A stretch of 64,000 nucleotides of DNA from M0108 sp963841065 (GTDB taxonomy: Bacteria > Pseudomonadota > Gammaproteobacteria > Chromatiales > Chromatiaceae): the NCBI GenBank assembly GCA_963841065.1, contig CAWJBI010000064.1, positions 10,960-74,959 of the forward strand, in the 5' to 3' direction. This document shows, piece after piece, positions 1 through 10,686 of this stretch (positions are counted from its first letter, which is position 1; the number at the start of each line of letters is the position of its first letter). The translations under genes and the position numbers were made by a program. Below the pieces are notes generated by a model. The model did not search any database. It was given only the letters and a program-made list of their open reading frames with translations, and was not told the DNA's origin.

Positions 1-2
1 TG

Positions 3-212
3 GAGGAACATACCCCGCGGGAGGAATGGGTCGGCGGCTTCAAGCAGGATGGCGAGTCCTACACCACCCTCGACGGCCTCCAGGATCTTCTCGGCACCCA
101 CTTCGAGCGCGTCGAGGGCCCGGTCGAGGTCCCCTTCGTCATCCGCGAGACGCGCCGCAAGTTCCAGCACAGCCTGTCGGAGCTAACGGTATGGCGACGC
201 CGGGAGACCTGA
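3..212 (+). CDS. C-terminal end of a putative 4-mercaptohistidine N1-methyltransferase (5' end outside window)
   Basis: An open frame enters from the left edge and ends at TGA 210-212. The 69 visible residues end with a segment reading FVIRETRRKFQHS followed by a short basic tail. This resembles, from memory, the end of the SAM-dependent methyltransferases of ovothiol A synthesis, which methylate the imidazole N of 4-mercaptohistidine. The catalytic core is outside the window, so the family call rests on this tail only. Two other frames are also open here but give Arg/Pro-rich or Ser/Ala-rich sequence typical of shadow frames. Confidence 0.55.
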   Translation, partial: EEHTPREEWVGGFKQDGESYTTLDGLQDLLGTHFERVEGPVEVPFVIRETRRKFQHSLSELTVWRRRET

Positions 213-380
213 TATCACCAAGACCGCCGTGCGGCTCGCTCGCCATCTTTCGGGGTTGCCGCTATGGCAAAGACCGCTGCCACTCGCCATGACCTTGCGG
301 AACACCTCAGGACTCTGGAGGAGATGGCGGCTTATGGTCACACCCTGCTCAAGATCATGGGCCCCTTGGGCTCAAGCGCC

Positions 381-1880
381 ATGCCGCGACAAGCCATCAC
401 TCACCCGCTAGCCGGACCCTGGTCCACCCCTGCGCGATCAGGGGGCCTTATAGCCTGGCTCGCCGCTGGCCTCGCCCTGCTAGCGGCAACGGCTGCCCTG
501 GCCGCCGAGGCGCCCGGGACCGGGATCAAGCATGTCTTCCTCATGGTCGCGGACGGGGCGGGCTACAACAGCTGGACGGCGGCCAGCATGTATCAGGGCC
601 GATGGGATGCCAGTACGGGGAAGAGCACCCAAGTCTGGGAGGGTCCGCACTGGGTCGCGTTTGGCTGTAGCACCTATCCCTTGAATACCTCAGCCACCCC
701 GACCGGTACCGGTCTGCAGGATGCGGGCCTCATCTACGACCCGGCCAAGGCCTGGGACCGCGCGCACGGCTATGCCTGGTTGCGGTCGGGCGCCACCGAT
801 TCCGCCGCCGCGGCCACCGCCCTGTCCACGGCCACCAAGACCTTCAACAATGCCATCAACTGGAGTGACCTGGACCAACCCCTGGGCCCCACCCTGGCCG
901 AGATGGCCAAGGCGGCGGGCAAGGCCGTGGGCGTCGTCACCACGGTGCCCTGGTCTCACGCCACGCCCGCGGGCCTGGCCAATGCCCATAACGTCAGCCG
1001 GAAGAACCTGGCCGAGCTGGCCAACGCCATGCTGGCCGGCGAGGTGATGGATGTCATCATGGGTGCCGGCAATCCCGACTACGACGATAATGGCGAGCCC
1101 CGGAAGGTCCCGGGGGATTACCCGTCGGTCGGGGGGTCCGACACCTGGAGGGCGATAGAGGAGGCGCGGGCCCGTCCCGCCGGTACCTATCAGGGTTTTC
1201 GGCCCCTTTCGACCCTGGCGGAATTCCAGGCCCTGATCAGCGGACCGACGCCCCGGCGGGTGCTGGGGACGGCCCAGGTGGCGACCACGCTGCAAGAGGC
1301 CCGGCAGGGCGCGCAGGCCGGGGAGTCCGGCGCGGACTCGCCCCGCAACCCCGGGGTGCCGGATCTGGTGACCCTGGTGCGGGGGGCGCTGAACGTGCTG
1401 GACGAGGATCCCGATGGCCTCTTCCTCGCCATCGAGGGCGGCGCCATCGATTGGGCCAATCACCAGAACAATGCCAGCCGCATGATCGAGGAACAGCTGG
1501 ACTTCTTCGCGGCCATGGATACGGTCATCGCCTGGGTGGAGGCCAACAGCCATTGGGGGGAATCGCTCCTGATCCTGACCGCCGACCATGAAACCGGCTT
1601 GCTGTGGGGACCCCGGTCGGACCAGGTTCCCTTCGATCCCCTGGTGGATCAAGGGGCTGGCCGGGTGCCACAACTGGCTTTCAATGCCACCGGCCATACC
1701 AACAGCCTGGTGCCGGTCTATGCGCGCGGCGCTGGCAGCGAATGGCTGGCTCGGTTCGTGATCGGTGATGACCCCGTCAGGGGGGCCTATGTCGACAACA
1801 CCGGCGTGGCCCAGGTCCTGAGATATGCGGTGGCGGGTCAAGCGCCGGCCATACCCGCCCCCGCCACCCGCGGTCCCTGA
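381..1880 (+). CDS. Alkaline phosphatase, exported
   Basis: The protein belongs to the PhoA-type alkaline phosphatase family, which hydrolyses phosphomonoesters in the periplasm with a two-Zn/one-Mg centre. Visible motifs are the first metal-binding segment LMVADGAGYNSW, the nucleophile segment TDSAAAATALSTATKT (nucleophile Ser about residue 141), IEGGAIDWANHQNN, the metal ligands in LTADHETG, and a C-terminal GHTNSLVPVYARG. A hydrophobic stretch ending AATAALAAEA is a Sec signal peptide. The frame is open from ATG 264, but that would put about 57 residues before the signal core, so ATG 381 is preferred; 357 is also possible, and none has a strong Shine-Dalgarno. About 499 residues, normal for the family. 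It stands alone, with no phosphate-uptake genes beside it. Confidence 0.88.
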   Translation: MPRQAITHPLAGPWSTPARSGGLIAWLAAGLALLAATAALAAEAPGTGIKHVFLMVADGAGYNSWTAASMYQGRWDASTGKSTQVWEGPHWVAFGCSTYPLNTSATPTGTGLQDAGLIYDPAKAWDRAHGYAWLRSGATDSAAAATALSTATKTFNNAINWSDLDQPLGPTLAEMAKAAGKAVGVVTTVPWSHATPAGLANAHNVSRKNLAELANAMLAGEVMDVIMGAGNPDYDDNGEPRKVPGDYPSVGGSDTWRAIEEARARPAGTYQGFRPLSTLAEFQALISGPTPRRVLGTAQVATTLQEARQGAQAGESGADSPRNPGVPDLVTLVRGALNVLDEDPDGLFLAIEGGAIDWANHQNNASRMIEEQLDFFAAMDTVIAWVEANSHWGESLLILTADHETGLLWGPRSDQVPFDPLVDQGAGRVPQLAFNATGHTNSLVPVYARGAGSEWLARFVIGDDPVRGAYVDNTGVAQVLRYAVAGQAPAIPAPATRGP

Positions 1881-2124
1881 GGGCATCCGGATGCGAGTGG
1901 CGCTCGTGACAGACAGTCTACGTCACCCATGGAAGACTAAATTTCGGGGGAACCTCAAGCCCGGTCTGGACAGGAATCCCGCCTTCCACAGTTCCACGCT
2001 TAGAGTTCGGTGCAGTGCCCCAAAGTACGTTGGGAGCCAGATCCGATTGGGGGACTCATTGGGGGATCAGTTAAAGGAGTTTAATCCTAACTAACTGTAA
2101 ATTAAGCAAAAAATTTCTTATAAG

Positions 2125-2212
2125 TGGCGGAGAGGGAGGGATTCGAACCCTCGATACGTTGCCGTATACACGCTTTCCAGGCGTGCTCCTTAAGCCACTC
2201 GGACACCTCTCC
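2125..2212 (-). tRNA. tRNA-Ser (anticodon GGA)
   Basis: On the minus strand an 88-nt cloverleaf starts GGAGAGG, has a class-II long variable arm, a T-loop GGTTCGAATCC and ends CCTCTCC-G-CCA, with the CCA encoded. The anticodon loop CTGGAAA lies between CACGC and GCGTG and gives anticodon GGA, which reads UCC/UCU serine codons. The acceptor stem pairs perfectly. Confidence 0.96.
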
Positions 2213-2456
2213 GGGATTTGAGCCAACAAGCGGGCACAGGGATACGAGCCTCTGTATGCCTTTCATGCCGTTGGGAGGGCGCACGATAATGGAATCCTTT
2301 CTAAGGCGCAAGTTTTCCGGGCTTCCCGCCCACCTTGCCGATCCCATCCACGACCGGCGGGCGCGGGGGTAGTGGCTCCTAATCCTCGCGAGTCATGCCA
2401 AGCTATGATATGGGGACGTGCGCTTCTTCCTTCTCGGACTCAACAGCTTGTAGGCC

Positions 2457-3284
2457 ATGACTAAGCTACCCCCCTCCCCCACCCTCGCCGATCAAGCGGA
2501 CCGCCACCAGCTCTATGAGCAGTCGGTCCAGTGCCCCCAGGCGGAGGTGGATTTCATCGACCGTACCTACCGCGACCTGCGCTGTAAAACCGCCCGGCGG
2601 CTGCGAGAGGATTTCTGCGGCACCGCGGCCCTGTGCTGCGAATGGGTGCGGCGGCGCAAGACCAATCAGGCCACGGGTGTCGATATTGACGACGAGGTGC
2701 TGGATTGGGGGCGCGCCCATAATCTGGCGCGGCTGGACGAGGCCCAGGCCCAACGGGTGACCCTGCGTCTGGACAACGTGCTCGCCGTGGAAACCGGCAC
2801 CCAGGATATCGTCTGTGCCCTGAACTTTAGCTACTGGCTGCTGACGAAGCGGGCGGCCTTGCTGGCTTATTTCCGCCGGGTCCGTGACAGCCTCAAGCCG
2901 GACGGGGTGTTTTTCCTGGATGCCTATGGCGGCTATGACGCCTACCGCTTGACGGCCGAGGAGCGAGTCATCCAGGGCGATGACGGCCTTTTCACCTATA
3001 TTTGGGACCAGGCCCACTACGACCCCATCAGCGGCCGGCTGATCTGCCACATCCATTTCGCCTTCAAGGACGGCTCGCGGCTGGAGCAGGCCTTCAGCTA
3101 CGACTGGCGGCTCTGGTCCTTGCCCGAGATCCGGGAGTTGCTGGCGGAGGCGGGCTTTGGCCGCGTGCTGTGCTATTGGCAGGGCTGGGATGCCCAGGGC
3201 GAGCCGGATGGCATCTTCGTGCCGGTAGAGGAAGGCGAGCCCGAGGCGGGCTGGATCGCCTACCTCACGGCGGAGCGCTCATGA
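2457..3284 (+). CDS. Class I SAM-dependent methyltransferase, substrate unknown
   Basis: A 275-residue soluble protein with a Rossmann-type methyltransferase core. A degenerate glycine-rich region (REDFCGTAALCCEW, about residues 50-63) is followed by the acidic SAM ribose-binding strand TGVDIDDEVLDWG, and then LKPDGVFFLDAYGG, the usual strand 5 region. The N terminus (YEQSVQCPQAEVDF) resembles a family found with or without neighbouring genes in many proteobacteria. I do not recognise the substrate. Its 3' end overlaps the end of the convergent mobB by six bases, so the two genes are not one operon. Confidence 0.75.
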   Translation: MTKLPPSPTLADQADRHQLYEQSVQCPQAEVDFIDRTYRDLRCKTARRLREDFCGTAALCCEWVRRRKTNQATGVDIDDEVLDWGRAHNLARLDEAQAQRVTLRLDNVLAVETGTQDIVCALNFSYWLLTKRAALLAYFRRVRDSLKPDGVFFLDAYGGYDAYRLTAEERVIQGDDGLFTYIWDQAHYDPISGRLICHIHFAFKDGSRLEQAFSYDWRLWSLPEIRELLAEAGFGRVLCYWQGWDAQGEPDGIFVPVEEGEPEAGWIAYLTAERS

Positions 3285-3833
3285 TGAGTGCTGGGTTGGC
3301 GTCTTGGCGAGACCCTCCAGGATGAAATCGGCGATGGCCTCCGGGTCCCCCAGGGGTAGCAGCGGCGGATGGGCGCCCGCCGGCGGCACGCCGTCCGTAA
3401 TCAGGGCCCGGATGTCCGGATCAGCGGGATAAAGATAGGGCCTACCCAGACCGGCGCGGTGGACTTCTAACTTGGGAAAGGCGCTGAATTTAAAGCCCTC
3501 CACCAGAATCAGATCGATCTGACCGGGGTCGAAGCGCGCCAGCATCTCCTCCAGATCCGGGTCCTGGCCGCTGGCCTCGCGCACACTTTGCAGGACCCAC
3601 CGGTCCCCGGCGGCCAGCAGGACCTGGAGGGCCCCGGCGGCGCGGATCTCAAAGCTGTCCTTACCGGGTCGATCGACCTCGAAACCATGATGGGCGTGCT
3701 TGAGATAGCCGATCCGCCGGCCTCGCCGCCGCAAGACGGGCACCAGCCTCTGGAGCAGGGTCGTCTTGCCGGTGCCGCTGGGGGCGACAAAGCCGATCAC
3801 CGGAATGGGGCTCGCCAGGGGGTTGGGGTCCAT
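3279..3833 (-). CDS. mobB: Molybdopterin-guanine dinucleotide biosynthesis protein B
   Basis: MobB is a P-loop GTP-binding partner of MobA in conversion of molybdopterin to the guanine-dinucleotide cofactor. The Walker A motif APSGTGKTTL is near the N terminus (about residues 17-26), followed by the family segment GYLKHAHHGFEVDRPGKDS and a later LILVEGFK. From ATG 3833 the product is 184 residues, close to the usual MobB length. An upstream in-frame start at 3896 would add 21 arginine-rich residues and is less likely. Other cofactor genes (moaB, moeA, moaD) lie about 51 kb away near 55-57 kb. Confidence 0.9.
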   Translation of the reverse strand: MDPNPLASPIPVIGFVAPSGTGKTTLLQRLVPVLRRRGRRIGYLKHAHHGFEVDRPGKDSFEIRAAGALQVLLAAGDRWVLQSVREASGQDPDLEEMLARFDPGQIDLILVEGFKFSAFPKLEVHRAGLGRPYLYPADPDIRALITDGVPPAGAHPPLLPLGDPEAIADFILEGLAKTPTQHSS

Positions 3834-3984
3834 GGGCCTCCTCGGCCGCGGCCGGGATCGAATCCGCCAGCGGCATTTATGAAATAATGATGCCAAGTTT
3901 ACGCTCGGCGCCGATGGGGGGCAGCATCAGCCCGCCCGGTCCAGTCCCCTTCACCTCCCCAGATGAGAACCGCATCCTTCAGCC

Positions 3985-5653
<1,669 letters not shown>

Positions 5654-5666
5654 GCCGGGGTAGGCC

Positions 5667-6533
5667 ATGACGGATGCCCGGGACCTGATGGAGCGCGCGG
5701 CGCGATTGCTGGACCGCGTCGAGGCCCTGTTGCCCAACGCCCCGGCCGAGCCCGACTGGGAGGCCCAGGCCTTCCGCTGGCGCCGGCTGGGTGGCCGGGG
5801 CCATTTGCGAGCCCTGGCCCACCCCCAGCGGCTGGCCCTGGACGACCTGCTCTGCCTCGACCGTCAGAAGGCCGAGATCCTGCGCAACAGCCGCCAGTTC
5901 CTGGCCGGGCGCGGCGCCAACAACATCCTGCTCTGGGGGTCGCGGGGGACCGGCAAGTCGTCCCTCATCAAGGCCATCTTCAACAGCCTGTGCGACCAGG
6001 GCCTGCGTCTCATCGAGATGGACAAGGATGAATTAGTGGACCTGCCGGAGGTGCTGGATCTGATACACGGCCGGCCGGAGCGGTTCGTCATCTTCTGCGA
6101 CGACCTCTCCTTCGATGCCAACGAGTCCAGCTTCAAGGCCCTCAAGGCGGTGCTGGAAGGCTCCCTCAACGCCGCCCCGGACAACCTCCTCATCTACGCC
6201 ACCTCCAACCGGCGCCACCTGCTGCCCGAGTTCCATCGCGAGAACCGCGAGGCGGCCCTGATCGACGGCGAGATCCACCCGGGAGAGAGCGTGGAGGAGA
6301 AGATCTCCCTCTCGGATCGCTTCGGTCTCTGGATCGCCTTCCATCCCTTCACCCAGGACCAGTACCTGGCCATCGTCCATCACTGGCTGGGGCGGCTTGG
6401 GACCGCCAGCCGTAGCCCGGAGACGGTCGATCCCGCCGCCCTGCGCTGGGCCTTGCAACGCGGCTCCCGCAGCGGCCGCACGGCCTGGCAGTTCGCCCGG
6501 GACTGGGCCGGCAGGGACTCGGACGCCTCGTGA
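5667..6533 (+). CDS. DUF815 family AAA-type ATPase
   Basis: A 288-residue P-loop ATPase. Walker A GSRGTGKSSL sits at about residues 92-101 and the Walker B-like FVIFCDDLSF follows. The segment IYATSNRRHLLPEF is a sensor-like region, and EKISLSDRFGLWIAFHPF with QDQYL is the C-terminal hallmark of the DUF815 family, cytosolic ATPases of unknown biological role. It begins 13 bases after the ettA stop and is probably cotranscribed with it. No frame problems are visible. Confidence 0.85.
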   Translation: MTDARDLMERAARLLDRVEALLPNAPAEPDWEAQAFRWRRLGGRGHLRALAHPQRLALDDLLCLDRQKAEILRNSRQFLAGRGANNILLWGSRGTGKSSLIKAIFNSLCDQGLRLIEMDKDELVDLPEVLDLIHGRPERFVIFCDDLSFDANESSFKALKAVLEGSLNAAPDNLLIYATSNRRHLLPEFHRENREAALIDGEIHPGESVEEKISLSDRFGLWIAFHPFTQDQYLAIVHHWLGRLGTASRSPETVDPAALRWALQRGSRSGRTAWQFARDWAGRDSDAS

Positions 6534-6576
6534 TACCCCACGCCCAACTCGGGCGAATCCTATAGGAGTCGGCAAA

Positions 6577-7680
6577 GTGCTCAAGATTTTCTGCTCCCCC
6601 GCGCGCTATGTCCAAGGTCGTGACGCCAGCCGCGAACTCGCCAGGGAAATGGTCAAGATGGGTATCGGCGCACGGCCCTTGATCATCGCCAGTCCCACCG
6701 CCCGTCACCAAACCGAACCCCTCTGGATCGAGGCCTTCGGGACGGAGAATATCCCTTTTGAGGTCGTGGAATTTGGCGGCGAATGTTCCGCTGCGGAAAT
6801 CGAGCGCTGCACGGCGGAGGCCCGGCGCACCCAGGCCGGGAGCATCGTGGGCGCCGGTGGCGGCAAGGCCCTCGACACCGCCCGGGCGGTGGCCGCCGCC
6901 CTGAATCTGCCGGTGGTGTGCTGCCCCACGGTCGCGGCCAGCGATGCCCCCTGCAGCGCCCTGTCCGTGGTTTACACCCCCGCCGGCGTTTTTGATCGCT
7001 GTCTCTTTTACAAACGCAATCCGGATCTGGTCCTGGTGGACACCTCCATCATCGCCCGGGCACCGGTACGGTTTCTCATCGCCGGCATGGGTGACGCCCT
7101 GGCGACCTGGTTCGAGGCGGACACGGCGCACCGAGCCTGCAAGCGCAATCAGGTGGGAGGGGGCAGCACGCTGGCGGCCATGGCGATCGCGCGCACCTGC
7201 TACCAAACCCTGCTGCAAGACGGTATCGCCGCCGTTGCCGCGGCGCGGGCAGGCGCGGTGACCCCGGCCTTGGAGCGCATCATCGAGGCCAACACCCTGC
7301 TCTCCGGGCTGGGTTTTGAGTCGGGTGGCCTGGCCGTCGCCCACGCCGTCCATAACGGCCTGACGGCGGCACCGGAGACCCATCATTGCCTGCATGGCGA
7401 AAAAGTCGCCTTCGGCACCTTGGTGCAATTGGTGCTGGAAGGCCGGGAGGCGGCCGAGATCCGGGAGCTGATGGCATTCTCCGCCTCCGTTGGTCTGCCT
7501 TTGACACTCGCGGAGCTTGGCATCGAGACCCTGTCCCCGGAGCGAGCGAAGGTTATCGCCGAACTGGCCGTGGCACCGGGGGAGACTTCCCATAATGAAG
7601 CGTTTGAGGTGACCTGGGTCGCGGTCAAGGATGCCATTCTGGCCGCCGATGCCCTGGGGCGGGACTTCATCGCGCCCTAG
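6577..7680 (+). CDS. Glycerol dehydrogenase-like iron-containing alcohol dehydrogenase
   Basis: The product matches GldA-type NAD-dependent glycerol dehydrogenases, which oxidise glycerol to dihydroxyacetone with one divalent metal. The NAD-binding segment is GAGGGKALDTARA; the metal-ligand regions are GMGDALATWFEA and AVAHAVHNGLTA followed by HCLHGEKVAFG. The chosen start is GTG 6577, preceded by AGGAG at 6564-6568. The reading frame is open further upstream into the DUF815 gene but without family similarity. 367 residues, the normal length. The physiological substrate could be another small polyol. Confidence 0.87.
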   Translation: MLKIFCSPARYVQGRDASRELAREMVKMGIGARPLIIASPTARHQTEPLWIEAFGTENIPFEVVEFGGECSAAEIERCTAEARRTQAGSIVGAGGGKALDTARAVAAALNLPVVCCPTVAASDAPCSALSVVYTPAGVFDRCLFYKRNPDLVLVDTSIIARAPVRFLIAGMGDALATWFEADTAHRACKRNQVGGGSTLAAMAIARTCYQTLLQDGIAAVAAARAGAVTPALERIIEANTLLSGLGFESGGLAVAHAVHNGLTAAPETHHCLHGEKVAFGTLVQLVLEGREAAEIRELMAFSASVGLPLTLAELGIETLSPERAKVIAELAVAPGETSHNEAFEVTWVAVKDAILAADALGRDFIAP

Positions 7681-7787
7681 GTCAGGGGAACGGAAAGGGG
7701 GGCAATGGCCGGTGAATCGTCTCCGTCAGCCCCCCATGATCCCTGGAATACTGGGCCTACACTGGAGTCGAATCCGCACTAAGCAGC

Positions 7788-8033
7788 TTAGCGGCTGGTG
7801 GGTGGTGCTATGCAGATAAAACTATAATCCGACCAGAGGTTATTCGTTTTTCTCTGCCGATTGATTTTTGCGACCTTTTGGACCTTGGCGCATTCCTTGT
7901 CGGCTATGGCTTGTGCTTCCTCTGGCCGCTTTGTATCCGCGTTCACGACAATATTATTGGGATCGGAGCTAAGAAGCTCGGGAGCCGCGCAGCCTGTGAG
8001 AGAAATGGACAGCACCACGATTTGAATTTTCAT
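7788..8033 (-). CDS. Small predicted lipoprotein, function unknown
   Basis: From ATG 8033 this encodes 81 residues starting MKIQIVVLSISLTGCAAP, a short signal peptide with a lipobox (LTGC) that should be cleaved and lipidated at Cys14. The mature part has two further cysteines (KECAKV and SFICIA) that could form a disulfide. The local base composition is clearly more AT-rich than the neighbouring genes. The longer open frame upstream (to 8144) lacks a better start. I do not recognise the family. Confidence 0.55.
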   Translation of the reverse strand: MKIQIVVLSISLTGCAAPELLSSDPNNIVVNADTKRPEEAQAIADKECAKVQKVAKINRQRKTNNLWSDYSFICIAPPTSR

Positions 8034-8478
8034 AATCTTTGTTTCAAGATGGTTAATGGAAAACCAAACACTGGGCCTGGCGTTGCGAAAGCCCTTACGA
8101 ATATACCATGATTCCCCATTACACCTCTTTTCGCGCTGGATCAATCATTATAGCTCGCATTAGGCCCCTGACAAATGGGAGTGTCGCAACTCACTGGCTT
8201 ATTTAATTATTATACCCTCGGTGATTTAGGATATTTTTTGCCTCGGAGCCTTGTACCTGAAAAATTCTTTCTGGTTACAGAAACATCAATGTACTCACCG
8301 TCGATCCCCAGAGCGCTGTCTCGCGACATATAATTGATCCTGATTACCCTCATGGCTCAGCTTATTGGCCAATAGGACCTTCAAGTGAGTCAACACGAGC
8401 AACGACCTTGGGCCTTAACTACTTAGCATCCTGACAGTTTAGCCAATTCACGGCAGAATGGCGAAAAGGAGAGATTCC
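8034..8478. other. Non-coding, AT-richer spacer
   Basis: About 445 bases between a divergent lipoprotein gene and the next plus-strand gene. No convincing gene, RNA or terminator was found. The AT content is high for this window, for example around 8200-8280. Promoters for both flanking genes must lie here but no clear -35/-10 pair could be singled out. Confidence 0.4.
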
Positions 8479-9033
8479 GTGCGCATCCATACTGGCCGCT
8501 TGCTGCTGACGCCCGCCAACCCTTTACTGGCGATCGATCCCGCTGCGCTTCAAACCGACCTGGAGACCATTGGCTTCATCGGTGAGCCCTTGCCTGGTCT
8601 GGATAGCGCCTTTGTCGTCGGGACGCACTTCCTGGGCCTGCTGACCTTTGCCGGCTGCTCGGTCAATCTTACATTGGAGCCGACACCCGATGGCGGTCCC
8701 TTCACCCATGTCCGCCTGCTCGGCCCCCTACCGCGACCGTCCTTGTTCCAGGGCCGTAATACCCGCCCGCCGCGCTGCCCTACCTGCCGGGCTCTGCATC
8801 AGGGCTGGGCTCACATCCTACAGCGTCAGGAAAGCCAAGATTTGGCCTGTCCAGCTTGTGGCTCAAGGCGATCATCCTGGGACTGGGAATGGCGGGATAA
8901 GGCCGGTTACGGCCGGAGCTTCATCTCGGTGGAGGAGGTCTTCCCCGGCGAGGCGGAGCCTACACCAAGCTTGCTAGCGGCACTCACGGCCCTTACCGCC
9001 AGCCCTTGGCGACGCCTGTTCATTCAAGACTGA
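8479..9033 (+). CDS. Hypothetical protein with two CxxC pairs (possible zinc ribbon)
   Basis: The start is taken as GTG 8479 because AAGGAGA lies just upstream at 8467-8473 at good spacing; an ATG at 8458 would put this site inside the gene. The 184-residue product has a mostly hydrophobic/beta-like N-terminal half (FVVGTHFLGLLTFAGCSVNL) and then two CxxC motifs, RCPTCRAL and LACPACGS, about 32 residues apart, spaced as in a zinc ribbon. A conserved-looking WDWEWRDKAGYGRSF follows. The family is not recognised. It could bind nucleic acid or act as a small metal-binding accessory protein. Confidence 0.65.
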   Translation: MRIHTGRLLLTPANPLLAIDPAALQTDLETIGFIGEPLPGLDSAFVVGTHFLGLLTFAGCSVNLTLEPTPDGGPFTHVRLLGPLPRPSLFQGRNTRPPRCPTCRALHQGWAHILQRQESQDLACPACGSRRSSWDWEWRDKAGYGRSFISVEEVFPGEAEPTPSLLAALTALTASPWRRLFIQD

Positions 9034-9168
9034 TTCGACGTTAATAATCCCATTTTGCCCCTATACATTCGCGTCCAGCCGCTCGGCGGCCTTAGGCGGG
9101 ATGGACTTCCCGGACGGCATCTTCATAATCCGGATGGCTCGGCTGACCCAATCCCGGCCTTTCTCTTT

Positions 9169-9924
9169 TTAAATTACGCCGACCCCCTCCGGCAGGGCGA
9201 TGGTCATGCTTAGGGGCAGATGGTCGGAGAGGGGATAATCGAGGACCTCGACATTGAGAATGCGCAAGGTGTGGGAGACCAGAATGTGATCCAGGCTGCG
9301 CTTGGGCTGCCAGCTTGGGAAGGTCTTGAGTTCGCAATCCAGGCCGCGCAGGTCGGACTCCCGCACCAGTTGCCGCAGCGACCGGCTGCGGCAACCACAG
9401 TTGAAATCACCCATGACCACCAGATAGGGATAGCGTTCAGTCAGTTGGGCGATGTAGCGCAATTGGCGGCTGCGCGCCCGCCAGCCGAGGGCCAGGTGCA
9501 GAATGCAGATGCCCAGCAGGGCGCCATCGGACAGGTCCATCTCGACGATGACGGCGCCGCGCCCCGGCAGGCCGGGAAGCTTATGCTCGACGACCCGCGC
9601 CGGGCGCAGCCGGCTGAGGACACCGTTGCCGTGCTGAGCCAGCTTGCCGAGGTTGCGGTTGACCTGGCGATACCAGAAGGGGAACTGGGCCTCATCGGCG
9701 AGATATTCGATCTGATCGATGAAGCTGGTGCGCAGGCTGCCGCCGTCGATTTCCTGCAAGCCCACCAGGTCGAAGCCCCCCAACAGGCTGGCGATGCGGC
9801 CCAGGTTGACCTGCCGCTCGCGGTGGGGGAGCAGGTGTTTCCAACTCTTGGTCAGGTATTCGCGGTACTGGCGGGTGTGGATACCGGCCTGGATGTTGTA
9901 GCTGAGCAGTTTGATCCGCTGCAT
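9169..9924 (-). CDS. Endonuclease/exonuclease/phosphatase family protein
   Basis: A 251-residue protein with the DNase I-like fold. Motifs in order are LLSYNIQAG (N-terminal strand and Asn), LVGLQEIDGGS (metal-binding Glu), VVMGDFNCG (Asp/Asn pair), SLDHILVS and LSDHLPLSM (catalytic His). All expected active-site residues are present, so it should be a Mg-dependent phosphodiesterase or phosphatase. The substrate (DNA, lipid or inositol phosphate) cannot be told. It lacks an obvious signal peptide. It lies downstream of cytochrome c4 on the same strand, separated by a hairpin at about 10005-10031. Confidence 0.85.
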   Translation of the reverse strand: MQRIKLLSYNIQAGIHTRQYREYLTKSWKHLLPHRERQVNLGRIASLLGGFDLVGLQEIDGGSLRTSFIDQIEYLADEAQFPFWYRQVNRNLGKLAQHGNGVLSRLRPARVVEHKLPGLPGRGAVIVEMDLSDGALLGICILHLALGWRARSRQLRYIAQLTERYPYLVVMGDFNCGCRSRSLRQLVRESDLRGLDCELKTFPSWQPKRSLDHILVSHTLRILNVEVLDYPLSDHLPLSMTIALPEGVGVI

Positions 9925-10004
9925 GACGTCCTTTTGACGGAGGGGGAAGGTTGGGCCTGGCCAATAGGCGAGAGGATACCCTGAAAGGTGGCTGGCCCCA
10001 ATGA

Positions 10005-10031
10005 GAAAGGGCAGCGGATGGCTGCCCTTTC
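10005..10031 (-). terminator. Hairpin terminator downstream of cytochrome c4 gene
   Basis: Perfect 11-bp arms (GAAAGGGCAGC and its complement) around a 5-base loop lie 44 bases beyond the cytochrome c4 stop. The T-run after the stem is weak on the minus strand (TCTCATT), so termination may be partial. Confidence 0.6.
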
Positions 10032-10074
10032 TTGTATCGCCAGTTCCGGGAGCCGCGCCCCCGGGGGACTTGCC

Positions 10075-10686
10075 TTACTGGCTCAGGCCCTGGACATACT
10101 GGGACACGGCGGCGATCTCGGCGTCCGTCATCCGGGCGGTGACGCCTCGCATCATGCCATTAGGGTCGTTGGCGCGGGTGCTGTTGCGGTAGAGCTTGAG
10201 GGTGGATTCGACATAGGTCGCGTGCTGTCCGGACAGGCGCGGGAATTTGGCGAGGCCCAAGCCAGCGCCAGTCGGGCCATGACAACCGGTGCAGGCGGGC
10301 ACTCCCGTCTCGGCGTTGCCGCCCCGGAAGATGCGCCCGCCGAGTTCCACCGCGGACTGATCCGTGGTGCCGCCGGTCTGGGTCTGAGAGGCGTAATAGG
10401 CGGCCAGGTCGGCAAAATCCTGCTCATTGAGGGTCAGGACCTGGGGGCTCATGCTTTCATTAACGCGGGCGGTGGACTTGAAGTCCATCAGTTGCTTATA
10501 AATATACTCAGGGTGCTGTCCGGCCAGCTTGGGCCAGGTGGGCACCAGGCTATTACCGGCGGGACCATGGCAGGCCATGCAGACAGCGGTCTTGGCCTCT
10601 CCCGCCTTCGCGTCACCCGCCGCCTGAACGCCAGTGGAAAGGAATACCGCCGCAACGGCGACCGTGGTCAGCCATGTCTTATTCAT
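10075..10686 (-). CDS. Diheme cytochrome c4
   Basis: A 203-residue exported protein: signal peptide ending VQAAGDA, then two cytochrome c domains with heme sites CMACHGPAG and CTGCHGPTG and downstream methionine ligands in the two halves. The tandem class I layout and length are those of cytochrome c4, a periplasmic or membrane-attached electron carrier to terminal oxidases in proteobacteria, including sulfur bacteria. It is a single gene followed by a hairpin. Confidence 0.92.
   Translation of the reverse strand: MNKTWLTTVAVAAVFLSTGVQAAGDAKAGEAKTAVCMACHGPAGNSLVPTWPKLAGQHPEYIYKQLMDFKSTARVNESMSPQVLTLNEQDFADLAAYYASQTQTGGTTDQSAVELGGRIFRGGNAETGVPACTGCHGPTGAGLGLAKFPRLSGQHATYVESTLKLYRNSTRANDPNGMMRGVTARMTDAEIAAVSQYVQGLSQ

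Noticed and set aside
690..1886. Long minus-strand open frame opposite the alkaline phosphatase gene
   Set aside because: Composition is Gly/His/Arg/Pro-rich with no motif, typical of the antisense of a GC-rich gene.
2020..2075. Short direct repeats (TTGGGGGACTCA / TTGGGGGATCAG) beside tRNA-Ser as a possible attachment site
   Set aside because: No integrase gene or tRNA 3' end duplication is present in the window, so an att site cannot be supported.
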